Shown: positions 1 to 11,136, counted from the stretch's first letter. The stretch: DNA of 17,500 nucleotides from Penaeus vannamei (GCF_042767895.1 NC_091570.1:36322830-36340329); one strand, 5' to 3'. The notes: generated from the sequence alone by a model not told the origin. Program-made: numbers and translations.

Positions 1-175
1 GCGTAATACATACACGTGTAAACATACGTAATACATACACGTGTAAACATGCGTAATACATACACGTGTAAACATACGTAATACATACACGTGTAAACAT
101 GCGTAATACATACACGTGTAAACATACGTAATACATACACGTGTAAACATAAGAACTACATACACGTGTAAACAT
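1..175. repeat. 25-bp minisatellite with CACGTG palindrome
   Basis: Seven head-to-tail 25-bp units, cut by the left window edge. Each holds the perfect 10-bp palindrome TACACGTGTA, centred on a canonical E-box CACGTG. The first base of the unit alternates g, a, g, a, g, a over the first six copies, so the real amplification unit is a 50-bp dimer. The seventh copy (151-175) has diverged at its start. A decayed fragment runs to about 190. No coding potential is seen. Confidence 0.95.
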
Positions 176-201
176 AAGCAATAAATATCAGCTATTTAGA
201 C

Positions 202-480
<279 letters not shown>

Positions 481-1569
481 GGATAATTAGCTTTAATTAG
501 GGCTCTCCTACAAGGGTCATTAACGTAATTACTTAGATAGTATAATTAGCTTTAATTAGGGCTCTGCTGCGAGGGTCATTAACGTAATTACTTAGAGGAT
601 AATTAGCTTTAATTAGGGCTCTGTTGCGAGGGTCATTAACGTAAGTACTTAGAGGATAATTAGCTTTAATTAGGGCTCTGCTATGAGGGTCATTAATGTA
701 AGTACTTAGATAGGATAATTAGCTGTAATTAGGGCTCTGCTGCGAGGGTCATTAACGTAAGTACTTAGAGGATAATTAGCTTTAATTAGGGCTCTGTTGC
801 GAGGGTCATTAACGTAAGTACTTAGAGGATAATTAGCTTTAATTAGGGCTCTGTTGCGAGGGTCATTAACGTAAGTACTTAGAGGATAATTAGCTTTAAT
901 TAGGGCTCTGCTGCGAGGGTCATTAACGTAAGTACTTAGAGGATAATTAGCTTTAATTAGGGCTCTGTTGCGAGGGTCATTAACGTAAGTACTTAGAGGA
1001 TAATTAGCTTTAATTAGGGCTCTGCTGCGAGGGTCATTAACGTAAGTACTTAGAGGATAATTAGCTTTAATTAGGGCTCTGCTGCGAGGGTCATTAACGT
1101 AAGCACTTAGAGGATAATTAGCTTTAATTAGGGCTCTGCTGCGAGTCATTAACGTAAGCACTTAGAGGATAATTAGCTTTAATTAGGGCTCTGCTGCGAG
1201 GGTCATTAACGTAAGTACTTAGAGGATAATTAGCTTTAATTAGGGCTCTGTTGCAAGGGTCATTAACGTAAGCACTTAGAGAAGATAATTAGCTGTAATT
1301 AGGGCTCTGCTGCGAGGGTCATTAACGTAAGCACTTAGATAGGATAATTATCTTTAGTTAGGGCTCTGCTGCGAGGGTCATTAACGTAAGTACTTAGAGG
1401 ATAATTGGCTGTAATTAGGGCTCTGCTGTGAGGGTCATTAACATAAGCACTTAGAGGATAATTAGCTGTAATTAGGGCTCTGCTGTGAGGGTCATTAACG
1501 TAAGTACTTAGATAGGATAATTAGCTTTAATTAGGCCTCTGTTGCGAGGGTCATTAACGTAAGTACTTA
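481..1569. repeat. 57-bp minisatellite, 19 copies
   Basis: Units begin with GGATAATTAGC near 481, 540, 597, 654, 713, 770, 827, 884, 941, 998, 1055, 1112, 1167, 1224, 1283, 1342, 1399, 1456 and 1515. The base unit is 57 bp. Variants of 59-60 bp carry an extra 'at' at the junction, and one unit is 55 bp. Most units have two TAATTA motifs whose starts are 10 bp apart. Because 57 is 3 x 19, the minus strand is open from 1161 to 706 with a 19-residue repeat; the indel-bearing copies end that frame, so it is not a gene. The outer copies are more diverged than the central ones, the usual pattern for unequal exchange. Confidence 0.95.
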
Positions 1570-1611
1570 TCAATTGCCTGGAGAGAGCAAGATTATACGA
1601 TAGAGTATATG

Positions 1612-2189
<578 letters not shown>

Positions 2190-2640
2190 AATAAACAGAT
2201 GATAAACAAACAAATGAATAAATAGATGAATAACTAAACAGATGAATAACTAAACAAATAAATAAGTAAATGAGTAAATAATAAAGAATAATAAAAAATA
2301 GATGAATAAAGAGACAAATAGATAAATAGATAGATAATCAAATAAATAAATGAATATAAAAATAAATAAATAAATAAACAAAAAAATAAATAGATAAATG
2401 GATAAATAAATAACTAAATAGATAGATAATCAAATACATAAATAGATCAATAAATAAACAAATAAACAATTAATTAAATACATAAATAGATAAATAAATA
2501 AACAAATACAACAGAAATTAAATAGATAAATAGACAAATAAATAAACAAATAAAAAAGTAATTAAATAGATAAACAGATAAATAGATAAACAAGTAAATG
2601 AATAAACAAATAATTAAATAGATAAACAAATAGATAAAAT
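2190..2640. repeat. degenerate AAAT/GATA/AAAC tetranucleotide DNA
   Basis: A-rich DNA on the plus strand, made of AAAT, AGAT, GATA and AAAC steps with no dominant phase. It looks like an old, heavily mutated tetranucleotide microsatellite. The minus-strand frame at 2474-2659 is a low-complexity artefact. Confidence 0.85.
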
Positions 2641-2877
2641 CTTTCTGACAGTCATCCAATCAACAGCTAGAATAGTCATTAATCCTCGCCATTAAGTGAC
2701 TACTTATAATTCTCTCTAATAAGCTAATGAATCTGAACCTCTCACTCAATTATCAGCCTTAGTCACAAGGGGATTACGTGCTAATTTCCTCTGCAGGTTG
2801 GATTTAGTCTCTTTTTTTTTTTACACACGAAAAAGATAAATAAATTTTGTGTAATTAAGATTAGATTTATTGTAATC
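2641..2877. other. unique spacer, no gene seen
   Basis: Non-repetitive AT-rich sequence with a T12 run near 2811-2822. No credible open frame, RNA or transposon end is visible. Confidence 0.6.
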
Positions 2878-3660
2878 ATGGTTGTGGTGGTGATAGGTTT
2901 AATGATGATGATGGCGATGATAATTATGATAATAGTGATTATAATAATGATAATAGTGATAATGGTGATGATAATAATGATAATAGTGATGATGGTGATG
3001 ATAATTATGATAATAGTGATTATAATAATGATAATAGTGATAATGGTGATGATAATAATGATAATAGTGATGATGGTGATGATAATAATGATAATGATGA
3101 TGGTGGTGGTGATAATAATGATAATAGTGATGATGGTGATGATAATAATGATAATAGTTGGTGGTGATGATAATAATGATAATAGTGATGATGGTGATGA
3201 TAATAATGATAATAGTGATGATGGTGATGATAATAATGATAATAGTGATGATGGTGATGATAACAGTGATGATGGAGATGATAATAATGATAATAGTGAT
3301 GATGGTGATGATAATAATGATAATAGTGATGATGGTGATGATAATAATGATAATAGTGATGATGGTGATGGTAATAATGATAATAGTGATGATGGTGATG
3401 ATAATAATGATAATAGTGATGATGGTGATGATAGTAATGATAATAGTGATGATGGTGATGATAATAATAATAATAGTGATGATGGTGATGATAATCATGA
3501 TAATAGTGATGATGGTGATGATGATAATTATGATAGTGATGATGGTGATGATAATAATGATAATAGTGATGATGGTGATGATAATAATGATAATAGTGAT
3601 GATGGTGATGATAATAATGATAAGAGTGATGATGGTGATGATGATGATAATTTTGGTTGA
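2878..3660. repeat. GAT/AAT array with 30-bp higher-order unit
   Basis: From about 3150 to 3650 the trinucleotides fall into a fixed order of ten (gat gat ggt gat gat aat aat gat aat agt). This repeats every 30 bp about 16-17 times with scattered substitutions. The part before 3150 is the same material in a looser arrangement. Open frames appear in several frames and on both strands, for example an Asp/Asn/Ser/Gly-rich frame on plus and Ile/Thr or His/Tyr frames on minus. That is expected from a trinucleotide repeat and does not support a gene. Confidence 0.95.
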
Positions 3661-3790
3661 TGACGATGTAGAGAAGCTGGATGATAATGATAAAGATGAT
3701 AGTAGTAGTAGTAGAAGTAGTAGTAGTAGTAGTAATAGTAGTAGTACGAGAAGTAGAAGTAGTAGTAGTAGTAGTAACAATAGCAATATC
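3661..3790. repeat. (AGT)n trinucleotide block
   Basis: After a short GATGATAATGATAAAG link, AGT repeats dominate about 3702-3775, with AGA and AAT interruptions. This is a different trinucleotide from its neighbours. Confidence 0.85.
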
Positions 3791-4520
<730 letters not shown>

Positions 4521-4611
4521 GACAACAAGGAAGTCGAAGAACTAATTTGTGACGAGAAACCCCAGTCGGCCTAGATCTCCTCTTCCAATCTTCCTGGCTT
4601 ACGATGAGGAT

Positions 4612-5216
4612 GAACCCCCTCCCCCCTCCTTCCCTCCCCACCCCCTCATTACCCCCTCATTCCCTCATCATCCCCTCATTCCCTCATTCCTTCATCACCC
4701 CCTCATTCCCTCATCACCCCTTCATTCCCCTCATCACCCCCTCATTCCCTCATCACCGCCTCATTCCCTCATCACCCCCTCATTCCCTCCTCACCCCCTC
4801 ATTCCCTCATCACCCCCTCATTCCCTCATCACCCCCTCATTCCCTCATAACCCCTTCATTCCCCTCATCACCCCCTCATTCCCTCATCACCCCCTCATTC
4901 CCTCATCACCCCCTCATTCCCTCCTCACCCCCTCATTCCCTCCTCACCCCCTCATTCCCTCATCACCCCCTCATTCCCTCATCACCCCCTCATTCCCTCA
5001 TCACCCCCTCATTCCCTCATCACCCCCTCATTCCCTCATCACTCCCTCATTCCCTCATTCCCTCATCATCCCCTCATTCCCTCATCACCCCCTCATTCCC
5101 TCATCACCCCCTCATTCCCTCCTCATCCCCTCATTCCCTCCTCACCCCCTCATTCCCCTCATTCCCTCATCACCCCCTCATTCCCCTCATTCCCTCATCA
5201 CCCCCTCATTCCCTCT
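4612..5216. repeat. 19-bp C/T-rich minisatellite, about 30 copies
   Basis: The unit is CCCCCTCATTCCCTCATCA with small variants (tcctca, tcatca, ccccttcatt, ccctcatt duplications). The plus strand is nearly all pyrimidine plus isolated A, and the complement has a G4-5 run per unit. The unit lacks stop codons in all plus frames, so frames of 211 and 300 residues appear with a 19-residue Pro/Ser/His/Leu/Ile pattern. I judge these to be artefacts. Bases 5217-5308 are a unique GC-richer link to the next satellite. Confidence 0.95.
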
Positions 5217-7375
5217 GTCCCGGCGCCCTTCGCTCATAATCTCATTTACCTGCACCTCGCGCTACTGTGACCATGTTCTGACGCGGGTATGGTGGGGGGT
5301 AAGGAATGTGACTGCATTCTCCTACTGTTTCTTGTCAACACTTGTTTTGTTGCAATTCGCTTTAAAGGTGTTTGTTTGTGACTGCATTCTCCTACTGTTT
5401 CTTGTCGACACTTGTTTTGTTGCAATTTGCTTTAAAGATGTTTGTTTGTGACTGCATTCTCCTACTGTTTCTTGTCGACACTTGTTTTGTTGCAATTTGC
5501 TTTAAAGGTGTTTGTTTGTGACTGCATTCTCCTACTGTTTCTTGTCGACACTTGTTTTGTTGCAATTTGCTTTAAAGATGTTTGTTTGTGACTGCATTCT
5601 CCTACTGTTTCTTGTCGACACTTGTTTTGTTGCAATTTGCTTTAAAGGTGTTTGTTCTTTGTGACTGCATTCTCCTACTGTTTCTTGTCGACACTTGTTT
5701 TGTTGCAGTTTGCTTTAAAGGTGTTTGTTTGTGACTGCATTCTCCTACTGTTTCTTGTCGACTCTCTCGTTTTGTTGCAATTTGCTTTAAAGGTGTTTGT
5801 TTGTGACTGCATTCTCCTACTGTTTCTTGTCGACACTTGTTTTGTTGCAATTTGCTTTAAAGGTGTTTGTTTTTGACTGCATTCTCCTACTGTTTCTTGT
5901 CGACACTTGTTTTGTTGCAATTTGCTTTAAAGATGTTTGTTCTTTGTGACTGCATTCTCCTACTGTTTCTTGTCAACACTTGTTTTGTTGCAATTTGCTT
6001 CAAAGGTGTTTGTTTGTGACTGCATTCTCCTACTGTTTCTTGTCGACACTTGTTTTGTTGCAATTTGCTTTAAAGGTGTTTGTTCTTTGTGGCTGCATTC
6101 TCCTACTGTTTCTTGTCGACACTTGTTTTGTTGCAATTTGCTTTAAAGATGTTTGTTCTTTGTGACTGCATTCTCCTACTGTTTCTTGTCGACACTTGTT
6201 TTGTTGCAATTTGTTTTAAAGATGTTTGTTCTTTGTGGCTGCATTCTCCTACTGTTTCTTGTCGACACTTGTTTTGTTGCAATTTGCTTTAAAGGTGTTT
6301 GTTCTTTGTGACTGCATTCTCCTACTGTTTCTTGTCGACACTCCTGTTTTGTTGCAATTTGCTTTAAAGATGTTTGTTCTTTGTGACTGCATTCTCCTAC
6401 TGTTTCTTGTCGACTCTCTCGTTTTGTTGCAATTTGCTTTAAAGATGTTTGTTCTTTGTGACTGCATTCTCCTACTGTTTCTTGTCGACACTTGTTTTGT
6501 TGCAATTTGCTTTAAAGGTGTTTGTTTGTGACTGCATTCTCCTACTGTTTCTTGTCGACACCTGTTTTGTTGCAATTTGCTTTAAAGATGTTTGTTTGTG
6601 ACTGCATTCTCCTACTGTTTCTTGTCGACACTTGTTTTGTTGCAATTTGCTTTAAAGGTGTTTGTTTGTGACTGCATTCTCCTACTGTTTCTTGTCGACA
6701 CTCTTGTTTTGTTGCAATTTGCGTTAAAGGTGTTTGTTTGTGACTGCATTCTCCTACTGTTTCTTGTCGACACTTGTTTTGTTGCAATTTGCTTTAAAGG
6801 TGTTTGTTTGTGACTGCATTCTCCTACTGTTTCTTGTCGACACTTGTTTTGTTGCAATTTGCTTTAAAGATGTTTGTTTGTGACTGCATTCTCCTACTGT
6901 TTCTTGTCGACACTTGTTTTGTTGCAATTTGCTTTAAAGATGTTTGTTTGTGACTGCATTCTCCTACTGTTTCTTGTCGACACCTGTTTTGTTGCAATTT
7001 GCTTTAAAGATGTTTGTTTGTGACTGCATTCTCCTACTGTTTCTTGTCGACACCTGTTTTGTTGCAATTTGCTTTAAAGATGTTTGTTTGTGACTGCATT
7101 CTCCTACTGTTTCTTGTCGACACTTGTTTTGTTGCAATTTGCTTTAAAGATGTTTGTTTGTGACTGCATTCTCCTACTGTTTCTTGTCGACACTTGTTTT
7201 GTTGCAATTTGCTTTAAAGGTGTTTGTTCTTTGTGACTGCATTCTCCTACTGTTTCTTGTCGACACTTGTTTTGTTGCAATTTGCTTTAAAGGTGTTTGT
7301 TTGTGTCTGCATTCTCCTTCTGTTTCTTGTCGACACTTGTTTTGTTGCAATTTGCTTCAAAGGTGTTTGTTTGTG

Positions 7376-7871
7376 ACTGCATTCTCCTACTGTTTCTTGT
7401 CGACACTTGTTTTGTTGCAATTTGCTTTAAAGGTGTTTGTTTGTGACTGCATTCGCCTACTGTTTCTTGTCGACATTCCTGTTTTGTTGCAATTTGCTTT
7501 AAAGGCGTTTGTTTGTGACTGCATTCTCCTACTGTTTCTTGTCGACACTCCTGTTTTGTTGCAATTTGCTTTAAAGGTGTTTGTTTGTGACTGCATTCTC
7601 CTACTGTTTCTTGTCGACACTTGTTTTGTTGCAATTTGCTTTAAAGGTGTTTGTTTGTGACTGCATTCTCCTACTGTTTCTTGTCGACACTTGTTTTGTT
7701 GCAATTTGCTTTAAAGGTGTTTGTTTGTGACTGCATTCTCCTACTGTTTCTTGTCGACTCTCTCGTTTTGTTGCAATTTGCTTTAAAGGCGTTTGTTTGT
7801 GACTGCATTCTCCTACTGTTTCTTGTCGACACTTGTTTTGTTGCAATTTGCTTTAAAGGTGTTTGTTTGTG
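7376..7871. repeat. higher-order block, first copy (7 monomers)
   Basis: Seven consecutive satellite monomers share the same ordered set of diagnostic variants with the block at 8226-8721, exactly 850 bp (12 monomers) downstream. Markers are ATTCGCC with GACATTCCTG, then AAAGGCG, then ACTCCTG, and later ACTCTCTCG followed by AAAGGCG. Within it, the three-monomer cassette ending in the CTCTCTCG/GGCG copy is itself tandemly repeated at 212-bp spacing (GTCGAC at 7753 and 7965). Confidence 0.9.
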
Positions 7872-8225
7872 ACTGCATTCTCCTACTGTTTCTTGTCGAC
7901 ACTTGTTTTGTTGCAATTTGCTTTAAAGGTGTTTGTTTGTGACTGCATTCTCCTACTGTTTCTTGTCGACTCTCTCGTTTTGTTGCAATTTGCTTTAAAG
8001 GCGTTTGTTTGTGACTGCATTCTCCTACTGTTTCTTGTCGACACTTGTTTTGTTGCAATTTGCTTTAAAGGTGTTTGTTTGTGACTGCATTCTCCTACTG
8101 TTTCTTGTCGACACTCTTGTTTTGTTGCAATTTGCTTTAAAGATGTTTGTTTGTGACTGCATTCTCCTACTGTTTCTTGTCAACACTTGTTTTGTTGCAA
8201 TTTGCTTCAAAGGTGTTTGTTTGTG

Positions 8226-8721
8226 ACTGCATTCTCCTACTGTTTCTTGTCGACACTTGTTTTGTTGCAATTTGCTTTAAAGGTGTTTGTTTGTGACTGC
8301 ATTCGCCTACTGTTTCTTGTCGACATTCCTGTTTTGTTGCAATTTGCTTTAAAGGCGTTTGTTTGTGACTGCATTCTCCTACTGTTTCTTGTCGACACTC
8401 CTGTTTTGTTGCAATTTGCTTTAAAGGTGTTTGTTTGTGACTGCATTCTCCTACTGTTTCTTGTCGACACTTGTTTTGTTGCAATTTGCTTTAAAGGTGT
8501 TTGTTTGTGACTGCATTCTCCTACTGTTTCTTGTCGACACTTGTTTTGTTGCAATTTGCTTTAAAGGTGTTTGTTTGTGACTGCATTCTCCTACTGTTTC
8601 TTGTCGACTCTCTCGTTTTGTTGCAATTTGCTTTAAAGGCGTTTGTTTGTGACTGCATTCTCCTACTGTTTCTTGTCGACACTTGTTTTGTTGCAATTTG
8701 CTTTAAAGGTGTTTGTTTGTG
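8226..8721. repeat. higher-order block, second copy (7 monomers)
   Basis: Partner of the block at 7376. The rare variants ATTCGCC, GACATTCCTG, ACTCCTG and CTCTCTCG+GGCG recur in the same order at +850 bp. The match breaks down one monomer later, where this copy has ACTCTTG and the earlier one ACTTG. Confidence 0.9.
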
Positions 8722-10336
8722 ACTGCATTCTCCTACTGTTTCTTGTCGACACTCTTGTTTTGTTGCAATTTGCTTTAAAGGTGTTTGTTTGTGACTGCAT
8801 TCTCCTACTGTTTCTTGTCGACACTTGTTTTGTTGCAATTTGCTTTAAAGGTGTTTGTTTGTGACTGCATTCTCCTACTGTTTCTTGTCGACACTCTTGT
8901 TTTGTTGCAATTTGCTTTAAAGGTGTTTGTTTGTGACTGCATTCTCCTACTGTTTCTTGTCGACACTTGTTTTGTTGCAATTTGCTTTAAAGATGTTTGT
9001 TTGTGACTGCATTCTCCTACTGTTTCTTGTCGACACTTGTTTTGTTGCAATTTGCTTTAAAGATGTTTGTTTGTGACTGCATTCTCCTACTGTTTCTTGT
9101 CGACACTTGTTTTGTTGCAATTTGCTTTAAAGATGTTTGTTTGTGACTGCATTCTCCTACTGTTTCTTGTCGACACTTGTTTTGTTGCAATTTGCTTTAA
9201 AGGTGTTTGTTCTTTGTGACTGCATTCTCCTACTGTTTCTTGTCGACACTTGTTTTGTTGCAATTTGCTTTAAAGGTGTTTGTTTGTGTCTGCATTCTCC
9301 TTCTGTTTCTTGTCGACACTTGTTTTGTTGCAATTTGCTTTAAAGGTGTTTGTTCTTTGTGACTGCATTCTCCTACTGTTTCTTGTCGACACTCCTGTTT
9401 TGTTGCAATTTGCTTTAAAGGTGTTTGTTTGTGACTGCATTCTCCTACTGTTTCTTGTCGACTCCTGTTTTGTTGCAATTTGCTTTAAAGGTGTTTGTTT
9501 GTGACTGCATTCTCCTACTGTTTCTTGTCGACACTTGTTTTGTTGCAATTTGCTTGAAAGATGTTTGTTTGTGACTGCATTCTCCTACTGTTTCTTGTCG
9601 ACACTCTCGGATTTTGTTGCAATTTGCTTTAAAGGTGTTTGTTCTTTGTGACTGCATTCTCCTACTGTTTCCTGTCGACACTTGTTTTGTTGCAATTTGC
9701 TTTAAAGGTGTTTGTTTGTGACTGCATTCTCCTACTGTTTCTTGTCGACACTTGTTTTGTTGCAATTTGCTTTAAAGGTGTTCGTTCTTTGTGACTGCAT
9801 TCTCCTACTGTTTCTTGTCGACACTCCTGTTTTGTTGCAATTTGCTTTAAAGGTGTTTGTTCTTTGTGACTGCATTCTCCTACTGTTTCTTGTCGACTCT
9901 CTCGTTTTGTTGCAATTTGCTTTAAAGATGTTTGTTTGTGACTGCATTCTCCTACTGTTTCTTGTCGACACTTCTGTTTTGTTGCAATTTGCTTTAAAGG
10001 TGTTTGTTTGTGACTGCATTCTCCTACTGTTTCTTGTCGACACTCCTGTTTTGTTGCAGTTTGCTTTAAAGGTGTTTGTTCTTTGTGACTGCATTCTCCT
10101 ACTGTTTCTTGTCGACACTTCTGTTTTGTTGCAATTTGCTTTAAAGATGTTTGTTTGTGACTGCATTCTCCTACTGTTTCTTGTCGACACTTCTGTTTTG
10201 TTGCAATTTGCTTTAAAGATGTTTGTTTGTGACTGCATTCTCCTACTGTTTCTTGTCGACACTCCTGTTTTGTTGCAATTTGCTTTAAAGGTGTTTGTTC
10301 TTTGTGACTGCATTCTCCTACTGTTTCTTCTGTTGA

Positions 10337-10640
10337 TTTCTTCCTACTGGTTCGCATCATCGTCATAATCTTGTGTCTTCTCTCGCTCCGTTGCCTCTTC
10401 GCTCCACAGCTGTTTGTCCCGCGGTTATTTGCTCGGAAATCGTGCGAGTGAATCCGAAGACCGCTTCGCCCATCCATCCCCGAGCGCTCCTCTGGTCTGG
10501 GAGGGTCCTTCCGGCGTCCTACGTGGTCTGGGTGAGTCTCCTGGGCCGGGGTTGATGCATCGGTCCAAAGCGATGGCGATGGTCAAGAGGGTTTTTGTGG
10601 AAAGTGATTCGAAACTTTAACTGCGGTGCGGATTACAACG
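10337..10640. other. CpG-rich unique segment
   Basis: The first non-tandem DNA after the satellite. About 10410-10530 has roughly a dozen CpGs in 120 bases, unlike its AT-rich surroundings. A donor-like GTGAGT lies at 10532-10537. Short plus frames (10414-10620, 68 residues; 10373-10555, 60 residues) show nothing I recognise. The minus frame 10477-9662 starts here with about 50 unique residues and then runs into satellite repeats. A promoter or first exon is possible but unproven. Confidence 0.4.
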
Positions 10641-10862
10641 GCGTCAGTTATTCGAACCATAGGGGAGTTCGAACCATCTGAGGCTTCGAATAGGATCAGT
10701 GGGGGAAGGCTAGATCAGTAGCATCTCGAGGAGGTGTCATGGCTTCCGTTTTGATGATTGTTCAATGATAATATAACCATTGAAATCATTATTTTCCATC
10801 CCTTTTTGCAAATGAAAAGACCGAAATGATCGACCAGATTCACAAAGCATTCGTAACCTTTG

Positions 10863-10870
10863 TGACGTCA
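10863..10870. promoter_or_regulatory. perfect CRE-like palindrome TGACGTCA
   Basis: An exact TGACGTCA, the full CREB/ATF consensus, lies in unique DNA. A CACGTG E-box follows 13 bp later (10884-10889), and then a pyrimidine run ending in CAG (10891-10900) that resembles a splice acceptor. The motifs are seen directly; a regulatory role is inferred. Confidence 0.35.
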
Positions 10871-10883
10871 TCAAAATAAACCC

Positions 10884-10889
10884 CACGTG
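10884..10889. promoter_or_regulatory. E-box CACGTG
   Basis: A canonical palindromic E-box, 13 bp after the CRE-like site. Alone it is a weak signal; the pairing with the CRE is what makes it worth noting. Confidence 0.3.
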
Positions 10890-10941
10890 CTTTTTTTCAG
10901 ACGCCATGAAACCTCGGGTTGCTACTAATCTAGCCTACCCC

Positions 10942-10969
10942 AGTATCAGTGGTTCGAACCATTGATACT
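10942..10969. repeat. 28-bp inverted repeat (hairpin 1)
   Basis: A gap-free near-perfect palindrome centred on GGTTCGAACC (10951-10960). Of 14 pairs, 13 are Watson-Crick and one is G-T (10949 with 10962), which would pair as G-U in RNA. The outer arms are AGTATCA and TGATACT. Confidence 0.92.
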
Positions 10970-10980
10970 AAGACCTCAAA

Positions 10981-11028
10981 TGGTTTGAACTGTTTTTATG
11001 GTTCGAACCATAAGACCAGTTCAAACCA
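10981..11028. repeat. 48-bp nested palindrome (hairpin 2)
   Basis: The outer arms TGGTTTGAACTG (10981-10992) and CAGTTCAAACCA (11017-11028) are perfect reverse complements. The core TTATGGTTCGAACCATAA (10996-11013) is itself a perfect palindrome. Only the 3-nt linkers (TTT / GAC) break symmetry, and in RNA they would still give one U-A and one U-G pair. It starts 11 bp after hairpin 1 and shares its GGTTCGAACC core. Confidence 0.95.
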
Positions 11029-11136
11029 GAACAACAGCTCGAACCAAAACAACAGCTCGAACCAAAACAACAGCTCGAACCAAACCAACTGCTCGAACCA
11101 AACCAACAGCTCGTACCAAAACAACAGCTCGAACCA
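11029..11136. repeat. 18-bp minisatellite, six copies
   Basis: Units of AACAACAGCTCGAACCAA repeat with GCTCGAACC (one GCTCGTACC) at 11037, 11055, 11073, 11091, 11109 and 11127. The array abuts the right arm of hairpin 2, whose TTCAAACCAGAACAACAG reads directly into the first unit, so it probably expanded from that arm. The open frame at 10949-11176 is an Asn/Ser/Gln-rich reading of these repeats and is not convincing. Confidence 0.93.

Larger units (their letters stand above)
5309..10336. repeat. ~70-bp satellite array, 70 full copies plus a partial
   Basis: Using ACTGCAT as the phase marker, I count monomers from 5311 to 10307 plus a truncated 71st ending near 10330. Base length is 70. Two independent indel classes give 72 (actCTtg, actCCtg, actTCtg or CTCTCTCG forms), 73 (tgtTCTttg insertion) and 75 (both); one copy is 77. 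Diagnostic sites are GTCGAC (67 of 70; GTCAAC in the copies starting 5311, 5949 and 8156), then TGCAATTTGC, then AAAGGTG / AAAGATG / AAAGGCG. Blocks of variants recur, showing higher-order duplication. Frames on both strands (24-25 residue repeats such as QETVGECSHKQTPLKQIATK on minus) shift with each 70-bp unit, which argues against coding function. Confidence 0.97.

Noticed and set aside
706..1161. Minus-strand 151-residue frame with a 19-residue repeat
   Set aside because: The unit is 57 bp (3 x 19) with no stop in that frame. Copies of 55 or 59-60 bp break it, as expected for non-coding DNA.
481..1569. Arthropod telomere repeat (TTAGG)n
   Set aside because: TTAGGG appears once per 57-bp unit but never in tandem.
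4549..5451. 300-residue Pro/Ser/His-rich plus frame
   Set aside because: It reads the 19-bp array and then the first satellite monomers. The array lacks stops in every plus frame, and no conserved domain is visible.
5309..10336. CRISPR-like array
   Set aside because: Monomers abut directly with no unique spacers, are ~70 bp long, and show satellite-type variant blocks in a eukaryotic context.
10650..11009. tRNA genes suggested by GGTTCGAA T-loop motifs
   Set aside because: No A box, acceptor stem or cloverleaf can be drawn around any of them. The motif is palindromic and repeated for another reason.
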